A DNA stretch of 64,000 bases from Dastarcus helophoroides (lineage: Eukaryota; Arthropoda; Insecta; Coleoptera; Bothrideridae). Every line of letters begins with the position of its first letter. The first letter of the stretch is position 1. The position numbers and the translations under genes were made by a program. Below the pieces are notes generated by a model. The model was given only the letters and a program-made list of their open reading frames with translations, was not told where the DNA came from and did no database searches. Positions 23,399-36,276 of the stretch are shown here, in pieces. The stretch lies in the NCBI GenBank assembly GCA_028583605.1, contig CM053328.1:28803578-28867577 (forward strand), given 5' to 3'.

Positions 23399-23545
23399 TT
23401 TAATAATTGATATACTAATCTCGTCCCCTGAAACCAAGAAGTATTAAAAAAATACAACTGTTGCTCTGTATTTTTTAATCTTTCTTGGTTTCAGGGGATA
23501 AGATTTTTATATCAAGGACAAGTCCATTTCACCAAAACCTATTGT
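23399..23545. repeat. Fold-back repeat family, copy 5 (perfect-looking hairpin)
   Basis: Two arms, CTCGTCCCCTGAAACCAAGA and TCTTTCTTGGTTTCAGGGGA, face each other around a short AT-rich loop and are followed by GGACAAGTCCATTTCACC. This is the compact, nearly palindromic form of the family. Confidence 0.7.
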
Positions 23546-23900
23546 TTAATGAACTCGAATAATTTAAAAACAAAACCGCCAAATGTTAGCGCACAATTTG
23601 TGCAACTTGTATTTCCATGACAATTACTGCAATACATTTAATTTTGGAATCTTATATTCATACAGGTTTTTTCGCTTCAGCCATCTCAAACTACTGTGAT
23701 CATACAATATCAGATTGGGCGATATAGTTTATGAACAATATAACAATTAAAATTATCTTTAAGCGTCAACTTTGGTACTCTTACCATAGTTTTGCCATCA
23801 CTCTTAATTTTTATTCAAATAATTATTTGAACTAAGAACACACAATTATTCTAAAGTGAAAAGATAAAACGTCAAATGGGTTTTTCTCAAAAACAAAACT
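23546..23900. other. No recognisable feature
   Basis: AT-rich sequence of ordinary complexity between the fold-back copy and LINE copy C; nothing assigned. Confidence 0.5.
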
Positions 23901-26900
23901 CTGCTTTAGATCGACTAAGGCAGGGGTCAGCAAACCGCGGCTCGCGAGCGGCATGCAGCTCTTTTAAAAAACAATTGCGGCTCTTTAAATTCCCCTAAAA
24001 AGATAAATAGATAAAAGTTAGAGTGAACATACTCGCAAAAAATAAGTACTCATTAAACAAGTGACCTACAGAAGTCGAAATTTCCAAAAATACTTTTCTA
24101 GAAATGTTTAAGTTTTGCTTAAATTTTGACAAAAAAAATATAATTTCAAGAAGTATTTTTCCGAAATTTTTCATTGATTTGTGTTAACATTTTAAAAAAA
24201 CACATGAAATTTGGAATTTCTAGTAAAGGCCCGATTTGGGGAGTTGAAATTTCTAAAAAATATTTTTGTCATGATTTTTAATTTTTTAATGATAAATTTT
24301 CTACAGCCTTGAAATTTCGTAGAAAAAAGTTAAATTATTTTTGTGAGAAAAAAATATAAATATACAGAAACAGCAAATATCAAAGTTCGAAATAAAAGCT
24401 GAATGAGATTTCGAAGAAATTGAGAAAAAGGAAGAGATTTCGAAAAAATTGAGAAAAAGGAAGAGATTTCGAAAAAAATGAAATTATCAAAAATTCTCAA
24501 AAAAAGATCAAATTTTAGGAAAAAAAACGTCGAATTTCGACAATAGATTGAAATCCAGAACAAATTGAAAACCTGAAATTTTTAGACTAATTTGAATTTG
24601 TTGAAAAACTGTAAAGGATCAAAAAGAGAAATTGTCGAACTTTAAAAAAGTCAAAGTTTTCACAGAAGAAGAAAAAAGTCCAATTTTAGAAAAAATTTCA
24701 AGGAAAAAGTCAAAATTTTAAGAAAAGTTCGAAATTTTAACAATTTGCAATTTTCCAGAGAAATTAAATTTTTGAGAAGAAATTTGAAATTTCGAGAACA
24801 AGAAGATTTACAAAAAAATCCAAATTTGCCGATAAATTCGAATTTAGAGAAAATTGGTATAATAATTTCCAAAGAAAATAAAATGTCGATAAAATTTCCA
24901 GTTTCGAGAAGAGTATTGAATTTTAAAAGGTGAAAATTTCCCGGAGAAAGTTAAATTTTGAGATTTTAAAATAGATAAATTTGGTTCGAAATAAAAGTTG
25001 AAATTTTCAGAAAATACCGCGAAGTTGGAAAAAAAGAGATTTTGAAAAAAAATGTGTTTCTCAAAAGTTCTCAAAATAGATAAAATTTAAAAAAAAAACG
25101 TCGAATTTCGACAATAGATTGAAACCCAGAACCAATTTAAGACTTGAAATGTTTAGACAGATTTTAATTTTCTCAAAAATTCTAAAATTTCGAAAAGAGA
25201 AATTGTAAAAAGTTGAAAGCTTAGAAAAAATCGTCGAACTTTTAAAAATCCGAAGTTGTTCAGGGAAGAACAAAATAAAATATTTGCATTTTTCCAGACA
25301 AAGTTAAATTTTGTGAATAAATTTGAAATTTCGAGAACAAGGCAAATTAAACTTCAAATGATCAAATAAATTCGAATTTTGATAAAATAATTTCGAAAGG
25401 AAACACAATGTTCCAGTTTCGAGAAAAATGTTGAACTTTAAAGAAAGGTAAAATTTTGAAAAAAAAAATCAAATTTTGGGATTTTTCAAACATTTTGAAA
25501 ATTGACGAATTTCGTCGAAAAAATCGTAGCTTCCAGAAACAACAAAATGTCGAAATTTATAAAAAAATCGAATTATGCGAAACAAATCCATATTTGTAGA
25601 AAATAAATAAAAGTTTAGATGTTTAGTTAAAGTCAATATTTGAGTAAAATGGATAAATTTAGAAAAAGGATGAATTTTAAAAGAATATAGAAATTTCCAT
25701 AAAGTTGTTGATCCAAAGATCCAAATTTCCCAGAGAAACTCAAATTTTGAGATTAAGTCAAATATTTTGAAAACATGTAGATAAATCTCGTCAAAAAAAT
25801 CGCAGCTTGCAGAAACAATAAAATGTCGAATTTTGAAAGTCGAAATTTTGAAAAAAACCGAATTTCGTATAACAAGTCCAAATTTGTAGAAAATAAATAA
25901 AAGTTTAAAAGCTTAGTAAAAGTCTGTTTTGGCGAAAATGCCAAAATTTGGTAAAAGAACGAATTTTTAAAGAAATGTAGAAAGTTCTAGAAAAAAGCTG
26001 CAATTTGGAACAGTTAAAAAAATGTAATTTTGGAAAAAAGTAAAATTTGAGAATGGATCTAAATTTCAAAAAAAGAAAACTTTGAAAAAAATGGTCGAGC
26101 TCTTCAAAAAATACTCCAATCTCGAATTGCTTCAAGTTTTTACTTTTTTTTATTAAAAAATCGACAAAATAAGAATTTTTAAGAAATAAGTCGAATCTAA
26201 GTCGAATTAGAAAAAAGTAAATATTTTCACAAATTGTCGAGTTTTGAGAAGAAAGGAAGATTTCGGGTAAAAATCTAATATTAGGAATAAAATAGATATT
26301 AAAAAAGAAGACTAATATAGAGAAGAGTAAAAAGGTCGAAATTGTGAAAAAAAGGCAAATTTTGAAGTAAAGGTCTAAATTTTGAGAAATAAAAGGTGTT
26401 TTGGGCTGAATATATTTTACTTGACTACATAAGGCAGAGGTCCCATATTTTGTCTGATTTATCTGATTTAATTTTGAAATAAAAAGTAAGATCAGAAATG
26501 AAAATTTGTGGCTCTTTGAAATTCACGAAAACAATTTTTTTATTGCGGCTGGCTCTTTCGATTTAAAAGTTTGCCGACCCTTGGACTAAGGAAACAGCAG
26601 ATGCAGATGATTGATCAGGATCTCGAAATCATTCTGGAATGGGGTAAGAAAAATCTGGTCGACTTCAATGCTTCAAAAACTCAGGCCGCGGTTTTGTAAA
26701 GAAAACATCAAGGGATAATGCAACAAACAAATTAATGGATCGCAAAATCTTCCGGATGGGATCTGATCTGTCTTTACTAGGAGTCAATGCGAGCACTGAC
26801 TTCTCTTGGGACGATCATGTGCACGCCCTTGCCAAGTCCGCCTCTCAGAGGTAAAAAGTACTTCACATCTCATCAGCTACTCAGACTATGCAAAGCTTAA

Positions 26901-27352
26901 GTTAGGCCAACACTAGATTACTGTTCTCATGTTTGGAGTACAGCCCCAAAGTACACTTTAGCTCTTTTGGATTTAATTCAAAGAAGAGCGATTCGCCTAA
27001 TTGATGACGAGAATTTGACCAATTCTCTCGAAACACTAGAGCACAGGCGGATAGTCGGTGACTTGTCTCGTTTCTACAAGTACTATCCTAGAAGATGCTC
27101 GCAGGAACTAATAGGATTGATCCCCTCAAGGGCGAGATTCTTGGGGCGTACAAGACAGTTGGAGACAGCAAATTCCTGTGCGGTCCAGCTTGACATAGTG
27201 AGGACTTCTGTATACGGAGACTCTTTTTTCTATAGACTTCCAAGCTATGGAACTCGTTACCGAAAGGAATTTTCCTCAAAGGTTACAACCTTTCCTTTTC
27301 TTGTTTAAGAAGGCGGTTCATCGCCATCTATCTTATGGGGTTACGCTTTGCG
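23901..27352 (+). mobile_element. LINE copy C, 5'-truncated, split by a hAT element
   Basis: LINE sequence is present at about 23901-23920 and resumes at 26584-27352. Joined, it matches copies A and D from the reverse transcriptase C-terminal part (GATCGACTAAGG) to near the 3' end. A piece before the usual 3' terminus, around the CGCATCCTACTCGC segment of copy A, is deleted near 27330. The largest open piece, 26967-27308, reads RRAIRLIDDENLTNSLETLE and SRFYKYYPRRCSQELIGLIP, the conserved LINE C-terminus. The copy is inactive. Confidence 0.85.
23921..26583. mobile_element. hAT-type element with CAGGGGTCAGCAAAC ends, inserted in LINE copy C
   Basis: The inverted ends CAGGGGTCAGCAAAC and GTTTGCCGACCCTTG match at 13 of 15 positions. 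They are flanked by an exact 8-bp duplication GACTAAGG (23913-23920, 26584-26591), which is LINE sequence. Subterminal GCGGCTCTTT near the left end and GCGGCTGGCTCTTT near the right are typical of a widespread arthropod hAT group. The interior is A-rich quasi-repeats with tandem duplications of about 270 and 570 bp. No transposase is encoded. Confidence 0.88.
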
Positions 27353-27814
27353 ACGAAAGCGAATATTGCCTTTTTACAATGCACTTAAGAAGAATTTCAA
27401 CTGCAGCATGTATATCGGGAACTAGTTTAGTTATTTTGACTTTTAAACATTTGGGCTAGTTTTCTTGTATCAAACAGTTTTTAATGGTGATTATTGAGAA
27501 CTTATAAAATTTATTTTAAAAGCAGGGAATTTGAAACAATTCTTGGCATGATGTACTAACAATTTTTAACTTTTCTTCCCAATATGGTTATTTCCCACAT
27601 AAATATATTTCCTAAGTATCTTAACTATTATTCCAGAAAAGACAATCCAAATGCGAAGTGTTTTTCTTGTGAACTGAGTATAAGCAAAATGTATAACCTA
27701 TACAAAGAATTCTGATGTATTGAAAAACGAGAGGTACCATCTCTCAACAGCAGCATCATCATGGAATTGCTCACCTCCTAGAGGTGAGCATGGTGATAAG
27801 TCGGGACTATAAGG
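27353..27814. other. No recognisable feature
   Basis: AT-rich spacer between LINE copy C and the next LINE fragment. A short palindrome, CTCACCTCCTAGAGGTGAG, occurs near 27770. Confidence 0.5.
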
Positions 27815-28110
27815 AGCGTGTTCGCGTACAACTTTCAAGAAATAACCTCAGTAAACTTGTAGGGATTTGAACAGGTCACTCTCGATTAAACAAACACCTC
27901 CACAGAATGGGAATTACAAACGACCAGAGTTGTAGAGGGTGTTTAGAAGAAGATGACAGTGTCGAGCACGTGATGTGTCACTGCCCGGTACTAGCATCAA
28001 TCAGAGGATCCACGCTGGGGGATTTCTGGCCTAATGTGGCTAGTTTGAAATAGACGCATCCAAGGGACGTTCTACAGTTTCTCAGCAAGGTTGGGTGGCT
28101 GAATGAATGA
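27815..28110 (+). pseudogene. C-terminal zinc-knuckle fragment of a LINE (R1/I-type)
   Basis: The frame after 27880 reads RLNKHLHRMGITNDQSCRGC, then LEEDDSVEHVMCHCPVLA, ending in a stop near 28051. The CxxC-x8-H-x3-C arrangement following a GH-LNKHLHRMG segment is the C-terminal motif of R1/I/LOA-type LINE ORF2 proteins. The upstream RNase H and reverse transcriptase are missing. It resembles, but is not the same family as, the element at 42624-43668. Confidence 0.7.
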
Positions 28111-28117
28111 CCAAGGA

Positions 28118-28620
28118 CACCTCAATCACGGAGATAGCACAATGGATCCGGAAAGGGTGGCCTAAGTGCTGCCCTAAACTTTGGGCAACCCACAACGAAT
28201 CCAGAATCCAGAAGGAGGGTGTTCTAATGTTGCCCAATCCATTTCCTCTAATTTTTGATGTGTCAGATTGGCTGAGTGGGGGCGGGCATTATCGTGAAGC
28301 AAAATCACATTTCTGGCCGAAAATTCGCGCCTCTTCCGCAGATATGCACGTTTTGCTTCATTCAATAGCTGGCAGTAGAAGGCAGCAGGAAATGGACGTG
28401 CACAACTCCTTTAAAATCCCAAAACATTGTCGCAAGAACTTTTCCAGCTGAGAGGCAAGTTTTTGCCTTGACGAGTGCAGCTTCCCCCGTTCCTTTCCAC
28501 TCCATGCTTGCTTGCTTAGAATAGGGGGGTACTGGTAGACCAAGTCTCATCACACGTAACGATACGTTGCAAAAAACAATCACCTTCACGTTGAAAACGC
28601 GAAGATGATGGTTTTCTGCA
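28118..28620 (-). pseudogene. Mariner transposase fragment, C-terminal half
   Basis: The - strand shows mariner landmarks in order, with frame changes: a TCDETW-like remnant, SMEWKG, AGKVLATMFWDFKGVVHVHF, NEAKRAYLRKRREFSARN, VILLHDNARPHSAN and ATLEHPPSG. HDNARPH contains the second catalytic aspartate. The third (D34 position, after HPPYSPDLAPSD in live elements) is lost, because the frame diverges after HPPSG. Shifts and stops make it inactive. It ends near a 12-bp match to the hAT terminus TAGAGACCGGAT at 28663-28674. Confidence 0.75.
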
Positions 28621-28689
28621 TAAAATATGCATGCATATTTTAAGTTTCTTATGTTGCATATGATCCGGTCTCTAGTAATTACATTTTGA

Positions 28690-29570
28690 CATCCTCTTAA
28701 CATTTTGAGAAAAAAGTCCAAAAGCTACTCCTCTCGGAATAGCCAAAAAATTATTTTTTCAGATAAATTGATGTTGCTTTTAATGCAATTTGGTTTAATT
28801 TTGACAAAATGAACGAATTTTGGGAAAAATACTAATTTCGACAAGGGAGCCAAAGTTGAAGTTCGTAAGAAATATTTTTCTTGATATTTTTACTTTTTTA
28901 AAGAAAATTTCGACCTAACTTCCCTGCCAAAAGTCGAAGCTTGGATAAAAATTTCGACCTAATTTCCCCAAAAACGTTGAAATTTGGAGCAAAAATCCGA
29001 AATATCGAGAAAGTAGTATATGTCAAGTTTTAAAATAAAGTCAAATTTTGAGTAAAAGATAAAAATTTTGAGAAAAAGTAGCATTTTACAAATGTATAAT
29101 TTTGAAAACAAAACGAATTTTAGGGGTAAAATTGAAACTTAAAAAAAATGTTAAGAATAAATTCAAATTTCCAAAAAAGGTAATATTTTCAGAAAATCGA
29201 ATTTAGGAAAATTCTACTCAACTTGAAAAAAAAAACGAAATTTCTCGGAGGATCAGAGATAGTCAAATGTTGAGAATAAAATCAACCTTAAGAAAAAGGT
29301 AAATATTTAGAAAAGAGAAGTCAACATTTCGTTAAAAAACGAACTTCGGAAAAAAATCGGTATCTGCAGACACATAGACGGACGGTTAAATTTTGATAAA
29401 AAAGTTAATATTCTGGAAATATTTCGTTCCATTTGTAATACAAAATTTCGACTTAATTTCGAGAAAAAAGGTGAAATATAGAGAAAAAGGCGAATTTCGA
29501 AAAAAAGTTCAAATTTTGTGAAAAAGTAGATGTCGAATTTTAAAATAAAAATTAACATATCCCGAGAAAA
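28690..29570. repeat. A-rich quasi-repeat block
   Basis: Dense runs of GAAAAA, AAATTTCGA, GTCAAATTTTGAG and related words on the + strand. It matches the vocabulary of the hAT interiors, but no terminal repeats are seen around it. Confidence 0.6.
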
Positions 29571-29599
29571 CCACTGTTCCGATTTCTTTGTATGTACCT

Positions 29600-29985
29600 G
29601 TCGCTCGCCCTACTCCAATTTTCTTGCTTGGCCCTGTCACAAGGGATCGTAAGTTTTATTTAAGGGCAGTAGCCAACAAGTACAAGGAGAGATAACCAAG
29701 CAATCTCCGAAGAGTGAACAATAAACCGTGTTAATAAACCAACCTCTTCTTTTATTTCGCCTACCCCGAATGTAGTGGTCCTTCGAAAAATCAAAAACAA
29801 CGTTTAATAAACCATACAATTCCCGAATAGTGATAGGAAGCTCAGATTTCTGGCCCAACGTTCGGGACATTCGTTACACAAGTCGGCCTTACAACCCGAG
29901 TTAAAATAAAAACAATCAACCCACATCCTCAACATTTAGGTCCTGCGAAACTGATCGAACCCAGCTAAAACAACCACACTGAGGA
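29600..29985. other. Possible LTR-retrotransposon remnant
   Basis: Two AATAAACC segments, then CGAATGTAGTGGTCCTTCGA and later CATTTAGGTCCTGCGAAACT, resemble the end of an LTR followed by the TGGTCCTTCGA text often found after LTRs of BEL/Gypsy elements. No boundaries or coding domains are visible, so this is only a suggestion. Confidence 0.25.
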
Positions 29986-31487
29986 AAATGAAAAACAATC
30001 CGCTATATTTATTTTAATGGGAATTAAACAAGTCAAATAGTGTTTCAAACTATCAATTTGTCTGGAACACTCTAGATTGAATACTTCTCCAAAAAAGCAA
30101 AAACTTTTTAATTTTGTATCTCGTTGTATTCCGCATAAATTCTGTTGAAAGTGTCTCAACTGGGCTGATCTCTTCTTTGCAGAATTTCAATGGAAAACCT
30201 TTTTAAGTAATGGGTCCTTTTTCGGTTATTCCAAGATTGCACTTTGAATTTTTACTTTATTACTAAAATTTGGTGGGTAAACGTTTTATAAAATACAATT
30301 TCGTTTCGAAGTTTTCAATTTTTTCTCAAAATTTCGAAATTTAATTTCACCAAAAAATTAGTCGTCCGCTATCCCAATTCAGAAATCCACAGTACCCCCC
30401 CCCCTTCACCCCCTAGCATTTTTCTGGATGCGTCCCTGATTATTTTAGTATCTTTTTCATAATTTTCATCTTTACTTTCATAGTGACATTACTTACACAG
30501 CGACATTCGCTTTCGTCTTCTTTATCAATAACGTCGTTGTTCTTCTTATTGTCTATGTCACTCGAAAAGCCTCTCAAAAGCCTTATGTAATATTTTATGT
30601 GATTAGAATTTATGTAAATACAAATTTAGTTGCATGTACAAAATATGAATATGAATCGTGGCTCGTATCAGGTAATAAGGAAGGTTTCCACTAGGAGGGA
30701 ATGACCTCATTAGGGTGACTAGCCAACCCTATACTAGGGTGAAACGCACTCATGCGTAAATTTACCCCTATGTTGTTTTTTTGTTACTAAGATACGCAGT
30801 TATTATTTAATTTAATTCAAAATCCAACTCGGACAGGTTATTCGATCAGATTCTAACAGATTTTGCTTCTATTTGCCAATAATTTAAATTTCTACGTAAA
30901 CTCGCATGCTTGGAAATATCCAAGCGTCTCTACATTTCACAATATCAGATATTTACGTTTTAGCTATAATATGGCACCTATTTATAGCGCTTAAAGAATG
31001 GGAGAAGGCCGTCCCATTTTTACGAATACGTAATATATGGTGAGTCTGTTTGGGTTCAGCCAACACATGGTCATTAAAGTAATGTAGGCTATTGAAATGG
31101 TTAAATATTAGCGAAAACTTCCTTAACCTTGTTCATCATTGTAGAATTTTTAACGTTGTTCGTTGTTGTTCGAAAAAAAATCGGTTAACAGTCATTGATA
31201 TTTGGAAGCACACAAGCAGAATGCCAGATATTATGCTAAGCAGTTACATCATCCTTTACTAATTTTGCTGTAAGTAATAGTGACATCAGAGTACAGAATC
31301 GGATTATATTTATTTTAAAGAGAGCTCTATTATAACAATGATGATTTATCGTCCATTATAAACGCCTATTATTTATTGATGTGAGTCACTGAAAGATGAT
31401 TGATGGATTTAGTGTTTGCAAAAGGCAAGAGGAACAAATGGATCCTTGGATTTTATTATTATAGGATAATAACTAAAACATCAGGAT
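29986..31487. other. No gene; one isolated transposon terminus near 30438
   Basis: Mostly ordinary AT-rich sequence. At 30424-30438 CTGGATGCGTCCCTG, preceded by a C-run and CACCCCCTAGC, looks like the right end (CAGGGACGCATCCAG in reverse) of a hAT- or CMC-type element whose left end I could not find. Nothing else was identified. Confidence 0.4.
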
Positions 31488-31495
31488 GTATCCAT

Positions 31496-34400
31496 CAGGG
31501 CCCTGAAGCGTTATTATTTTCGTTCCGGTTTTCGGTTTTCGTTCCAAAAAAAAAATTATATCGGTTTAGTTCCGGATTTTCGTTCAGACAAAAATAACGG
31601 TTTTTTCCGGTTTCGGTTTTCGATTCAGCTCCGAGTGACTAATTTTTAATTTTTTATTTAAAAGAAAGAAAGTATTTCAAGTAATCTCGAAACAAAAGCT
31701 CGAATTTCAAAAAAATAAACCCTGAAATTTAGGGAATCATTCAAGTTGAAATTTTGAGTATAAATGCAGAAATTGTAAGTTTGTAATCTAACTTTTAGAA
31801 TAAATAGAATAAAAAAACATTATCATGATTGAAGTGAGGACAAAAAAAGATGAATCACAGCAAACATCTTTTAATATAAAACCTATGATCATTATGTATT
31901 ACAAAATATTGAGTTTAAACTATTTAGCCATCTTAAAACATATTAAGTTTAAGTTATGTTTAGAAAATAATATATAAAACAGAGTTAGTATTGCTAGGAA
32001 ATTGAATTTGAAGTAAAATTTTCAGAAAAAAACTAGCTACTGCAGAATTTTGCAAAAAATTCAAGATTAAAAAAAGTATTAATTTGCAAAATTTCGATTT
32101 ATACTAGATATTTTAAGAAAAAATACTCGAATCCAGTTGAAAGTCAAAATATTATGATTAAAATGAAAAAAAAAAATTACATTAATTTCGAAGGTGTTAT
32201 TCAAATTTTGACTACTTTCTGAAAAATATAAGTTACACCTTGATACTGTAAGTTAAATTTTGACATATTTTCATTTCGTGTTTTAATTCGACATTCTGAG
32301 GAAAACATTCAAATTTAAGTGAAACAATTTCACAGCTCTAGAAAGAAATCTAAATTTCAATTCAATCAAAGATCGAAGTTCGAAAAAGCAAACTAAATTC
32401 ATAAATAAAAATATCTCAAGATTTCAACTTTTCAACATTCAAATTTGAGATTTAGGTGTAAACATAAAAAGTCATAATACTTAAGACAAAAATAAAAATT
32501 TAAAAATGCGATCAAATATATTTAAAAAAACTGTATCCAAATTCTGAATTCCTTTTAGGCATTTTAAAGTTTTCAGGAAATTTGAAGAAGACATTTTCAG
32601 GTTCTTTTCGAAATTTTATTATATTCTGAAGATCAAAAGTTCAAATTGGAAATTCTAATTTTTTAAGATAAAAGTAGCCTAAATTTGAAGAGAAAAATAT
32701 CAACATTTTTTAAAGTAGTCTATATTTTGATCGAAAAGCGTATATCAAAATTTAAACTTAATAAACAATTGGATTTCCATTTTTTTAGAAACTTTGATTT
32801 TTTAAGCAAATGTTGAGAATTCCAAATTTCATCGAAAATTCGAGTTAGCACTTTTAATTGAAAAAAAGTTTTAATAAACTTTTAGGTTTTTTACAAAAAC
32901 TTTTTTCCCGAAATGTGGCGATTAAAAATTTAAATATTTCCAAATTGGGTTGCAGAAATTTTAAATAAAATTAATAAACATGACGACTAAAATCAGAAAT
33001 TCGATATATAAGTTAAAGTAGCGAATTTATATTCGAAATTTCCTGATTAAAGTCAAATTACGTAAATAATGAAGACCAAAATTTACCTATGAAGTTGAAA
33101 TTTTTTGATTAGGGAGTAAAATCAAAAGAAAAATTTTTGAAGCTCTGACCTCAGAAGATCAAATTGAAAAATTTTAACTTCAAATAATTTTGGGTTCTAA
33201 CACAAAATTTCATGAAAACTCGAGTGTTTAAAATAAAAGTTGAAATGAAGTCAATATTTTGATCCTAAAGTTGAAATTTTCGGAAAAATGTAAAAATTTA
33301 AATTTTAAGTTGAACATTTTGACAGAAAACTCGAAATTTGAACAAAAACCACAGATTTTATGAAAATTCTGGTGTTTTCGATTTTGAAAATTTGAAGCTA
33401 TTAACGTCGTGGGTAAAATGCAACTTTATAATAAAATTCGTTTTACCCCAAAGCTTCGAAAAAAACTAAGGTTTCTTAGAAATTTTGTGTCAAAATAAAA
33501 ACATTTATTAAAAAAAAATCAAAATCCGACTTTAAACTTGACATTTACAAAGTCGAAAGTTTATAGTAAAAAATTATGAATTTCTAATTTTTCCTAAAAT
33601 ATTCGAATTTTTCCCATAATTTCTTATTAACTGAAATAAATTTTTATCAGTTATAAGCTTCTCTGGACCTTTAAACTTTTTTTATCAAAGTAAAGTGGTT
33701 AGGTTTAAAATTTTAAGGTTAAAACTATAGTATCCAGGAAAAAAGCCACAATTTCCAAAAAAGCTCCATTCATTAAAGAAAGACGTTTCTTAAAAATTTT
33801 AATTTGAAGTTTTAGCCATTTTAACGATTCTTTTACTTTCATCTTAAAATGCGAAAATAAGGCCGAAATTTTAAGACTTTCTTAGGCGAGTTGCTTCTGA
33901 AAACTGTGGATTCAAACTTGAACCTTATTATTATTTTTCAAAATTTTCGATGTAATGCTCGAAACCTAGACTCTTTTTTTAGAGATTTTGACTTTTAATC
34001 TCAAAATGTTATCTTAATCCTAAAGTTCTCAATTTTTCTCGAAATTTCGATTTTAAACTCAAAATTTAGACCATTTTCTCGAAATTTCATATTAGAACTA
34101 AACTTCTTGTGAATAACTTTTAGTTTTTTATCTCAAAATTTCGATATTCTCTCAAAATTTTGTATTTAAATTTTAGAATTAAAAATTCGGGAAGAGTTTT
34201 GTTATAAGAGTTTATCTTTTCAATGTTTTGCATAAAATTTTTAATTGAAAGTTGAAAATTATACTTTTTAAAATCCTACATATTTTACAGATTTTCTTTT
34301 TAAACTCTTTTTTGATAATTTCGAGTCTTAAGCTTGAAATTTGAAAACTAAATTTTTTCAAATAAATTTATTTCGAATAATTTCTAGAATTTTTGACTTT

Positions 34401-35114
34401 TGCATTAAACTTTTTACGTTAAGGTTAGATATTTAATTTTTTTTTTCGATTTTAAAATTAAAGTGAGAGTGTTTGACTTTATTTTGAAGACATGAATTTA
34501 TTAAACAAAATGGGATACCTTTTTCCTTCATAGTCAACACGAGTCACATCAAAAGTTCCTGCAAGCCTAATGTGACTCAGGAACTATGTTTCAGGCACCA
34601 ATGTTTTATAACAATTGAAATAATAAGAAAAAATTGAAAGTGTAAATCCAGAATTTTTAGAAAAAAAGGTGAAATTGAAGAAAATATTCCAAATTTATTT
34701 CACAAAAATTCTACATATTTTTGATTTAAATGCTGGTGATAAAGGTCGGAATATTTAAAAATAAACATCAATATTTCTAGAAAAATTCAACATTTTAAGT
34801 TTAAAGCCGACATTTATGGCACAAAATAAAAAAAATTCAAATTCGAAATTTTAATAAAAAAAAGTCGAAGTTTTAAAAAAACTCGCGAACAACACAATAA
34901 TAATAGTCAAGCAAAATATGGGTTGAAATTTGAGACTATTAATGTAAAGTTGATATTGGAGGGGGGAGGGTTTGTTAACTGTGGACTTTTCAATCTGCAC
35001 TGAACTGAAATAAACCAATATTTTCTTTTCGATTCGGTTCCGGTTTTCGTTCCGACGCAAATAATGGTTTTTTTCGGTTTCCGGTTTTCGGTTCAGTTCC
35101 GGTTCGAAGCCCTG
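31496..35114. mobile_element. hAT-type element, CAGGGCTTCGAACCGG family, copy 2
   Basis: Starts CAGGGCCCTGAAGCG and ends CGGTTCGAAGCCCTG, flanked by a perfect 8-bp duplication GTATCCAT (31488-31495 and 35115-35122). The subterminal motifs (TTTCGTTCCGGTTTTCGG on the left, GGTTCAGTTCCGGTTCG on the right) show it is inverted relative to the copy at 17692. The interior is quasi-repetitive AT-rich sequence without a transposase frame. Confidence 0.88.
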
Positions 35115-35395
35115 GTATCCATATGAGACGGGGCATAATGTGTGAAGCAATTGCTGTGTATGTTTTTTTTAATATTTTAATAAATGTATAATTGAACATA
35201 TTTTACGGGAAGGTCCAATTAAGACATAAGCAGCTTTTCTGGAACAAGGTTTTTTTTTCGAAAATCGCATCTTTTTATGGGGGGCACCCATATGTATACT
35301 TCATTTTTGCTTTGAAATACAAGTCATGCCAGCTGAACTGCAAGGGGCATAAGTCCCTTAAGCCCCTTGCTAATTACTTTTGTTTTCGGAGTCTA

Positions 35396-35765
35396 ATAAG
35401 CCATATTTTATTAAAATATAAATCGATTTAAGACCAAAGGACACATTATGTTTAAAATAACTATTTCCAAATAAATATTTAACATTCTTGAGAATTTTTA
35501 AAACAAATCAGTAGTAAAGGTTTTTAATTTTAAGAACAATAAGAATTCAGTTGTATTACTGATAATAAGCCATGTTTTATTAAAATAGAAATGCAAGTAA
35601 GGTCAAAGGCGACAGTATGTACAAAATAACTAACACCAAATAAATGTTTATCATTCTTAAGAATTTTAAAACAAATCAGTTTTGTGGATGTATTATATTT
35701 TTTTATCACAAATAAAGGTTTTTAATTTTAACAGCAATAAGAATTCAGCTGTAGTATTGATAAAT
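35396..35765 (+). repeat. Diverged tandem duplication, unit about 175-190 bp
   Basis: Two units share AATAAGCCAT, TTTTATTAAAATA, AGGTCAAAGG or AAGACCAAAGG, CAAATAAAT, CATTCTTRAGAATTTT, AAAACAAATCAGT, AAAGGTTTTTAATTTTAA and AATAAGAATTCAG in the same order. The second unit has an insertion with a TATTTTTTTATC tract. Confidence 0.75.
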
Positions 35766-36147
35766 TAAAAGTTGTTTACAATTGACAAATCCATGAATCA
35801 TTAATCTTATTAACGTGTTTTGTCGAATCACAGATTATTCGTAGAACTTATTATTAAATTATCAGTAACTCTAAAATTTTCATAGCAAGTTTAATAAATT
35901 CTTTAAATATGTTGATTTATTTGTAGATCGTGGATATTTTTCTTTCCTACAAAATATGTTTGTTATTTTATGTGGTAACCATATAATCCTTACGATTCCA
36001 CTTAATTAAAAAAAACGCAGCAGTTTATTCGTAATACAAATTTCGTAACATGACTTTAATAAATATAGTATGTAACAAAAAGTTAATTTTTCAAACCATT
36101 AGAGCTGGACCAGATATGTGCTTGAAACCAAAGATTATGTTTATGTT
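35766..36147. other. No recognisable feature
   Basis: AT-rich sequence with no open frame of note. Confidence 0.5.
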
Positions 36148-36150
36148 TGT

Positions 36151-36276
36151 ACGAGGGCAAATCAAATATGAACGGGAATCTCTATCATGTTGCCACGAGG
36201 GCGTCGGGAGTGTGCGCATACTCCTAAACATGTAGGAGGGGAAATCACGTGACTTTCTGCGCTCAAGCGAATTCCG
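36151..36276 (+). mobile_element. Mariner 5' end, split by a hAT element; resumes at 39769-39830
   Basis: Begins ACGAGGGCAAATCAAATATG, a mariner-type terminal repeat, and continues as a 5' UTR up to the hAT insertion at 36285. Beyond the hAT element, at 39789, an ATG opens MSEYEVHPHVAQRR, resembling a mariner transposase N-terminus, and then the match stops. The fragment may relate to the transposase remnant at 28118-28620, but that is inference. Confidence 0.5.

Noticed and set aside
24330..26135. Several 60-80-codon - strand ORFs rich in F, L, S and K
   Set aside because: Low-complexity translation of A-rich quasi-repeats inside a non-autonomous hAT element.
28107..28451. 114-codon + strand ORF
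   Set aside because: It is the antisense of the mariner transposase fragment on the - strand.
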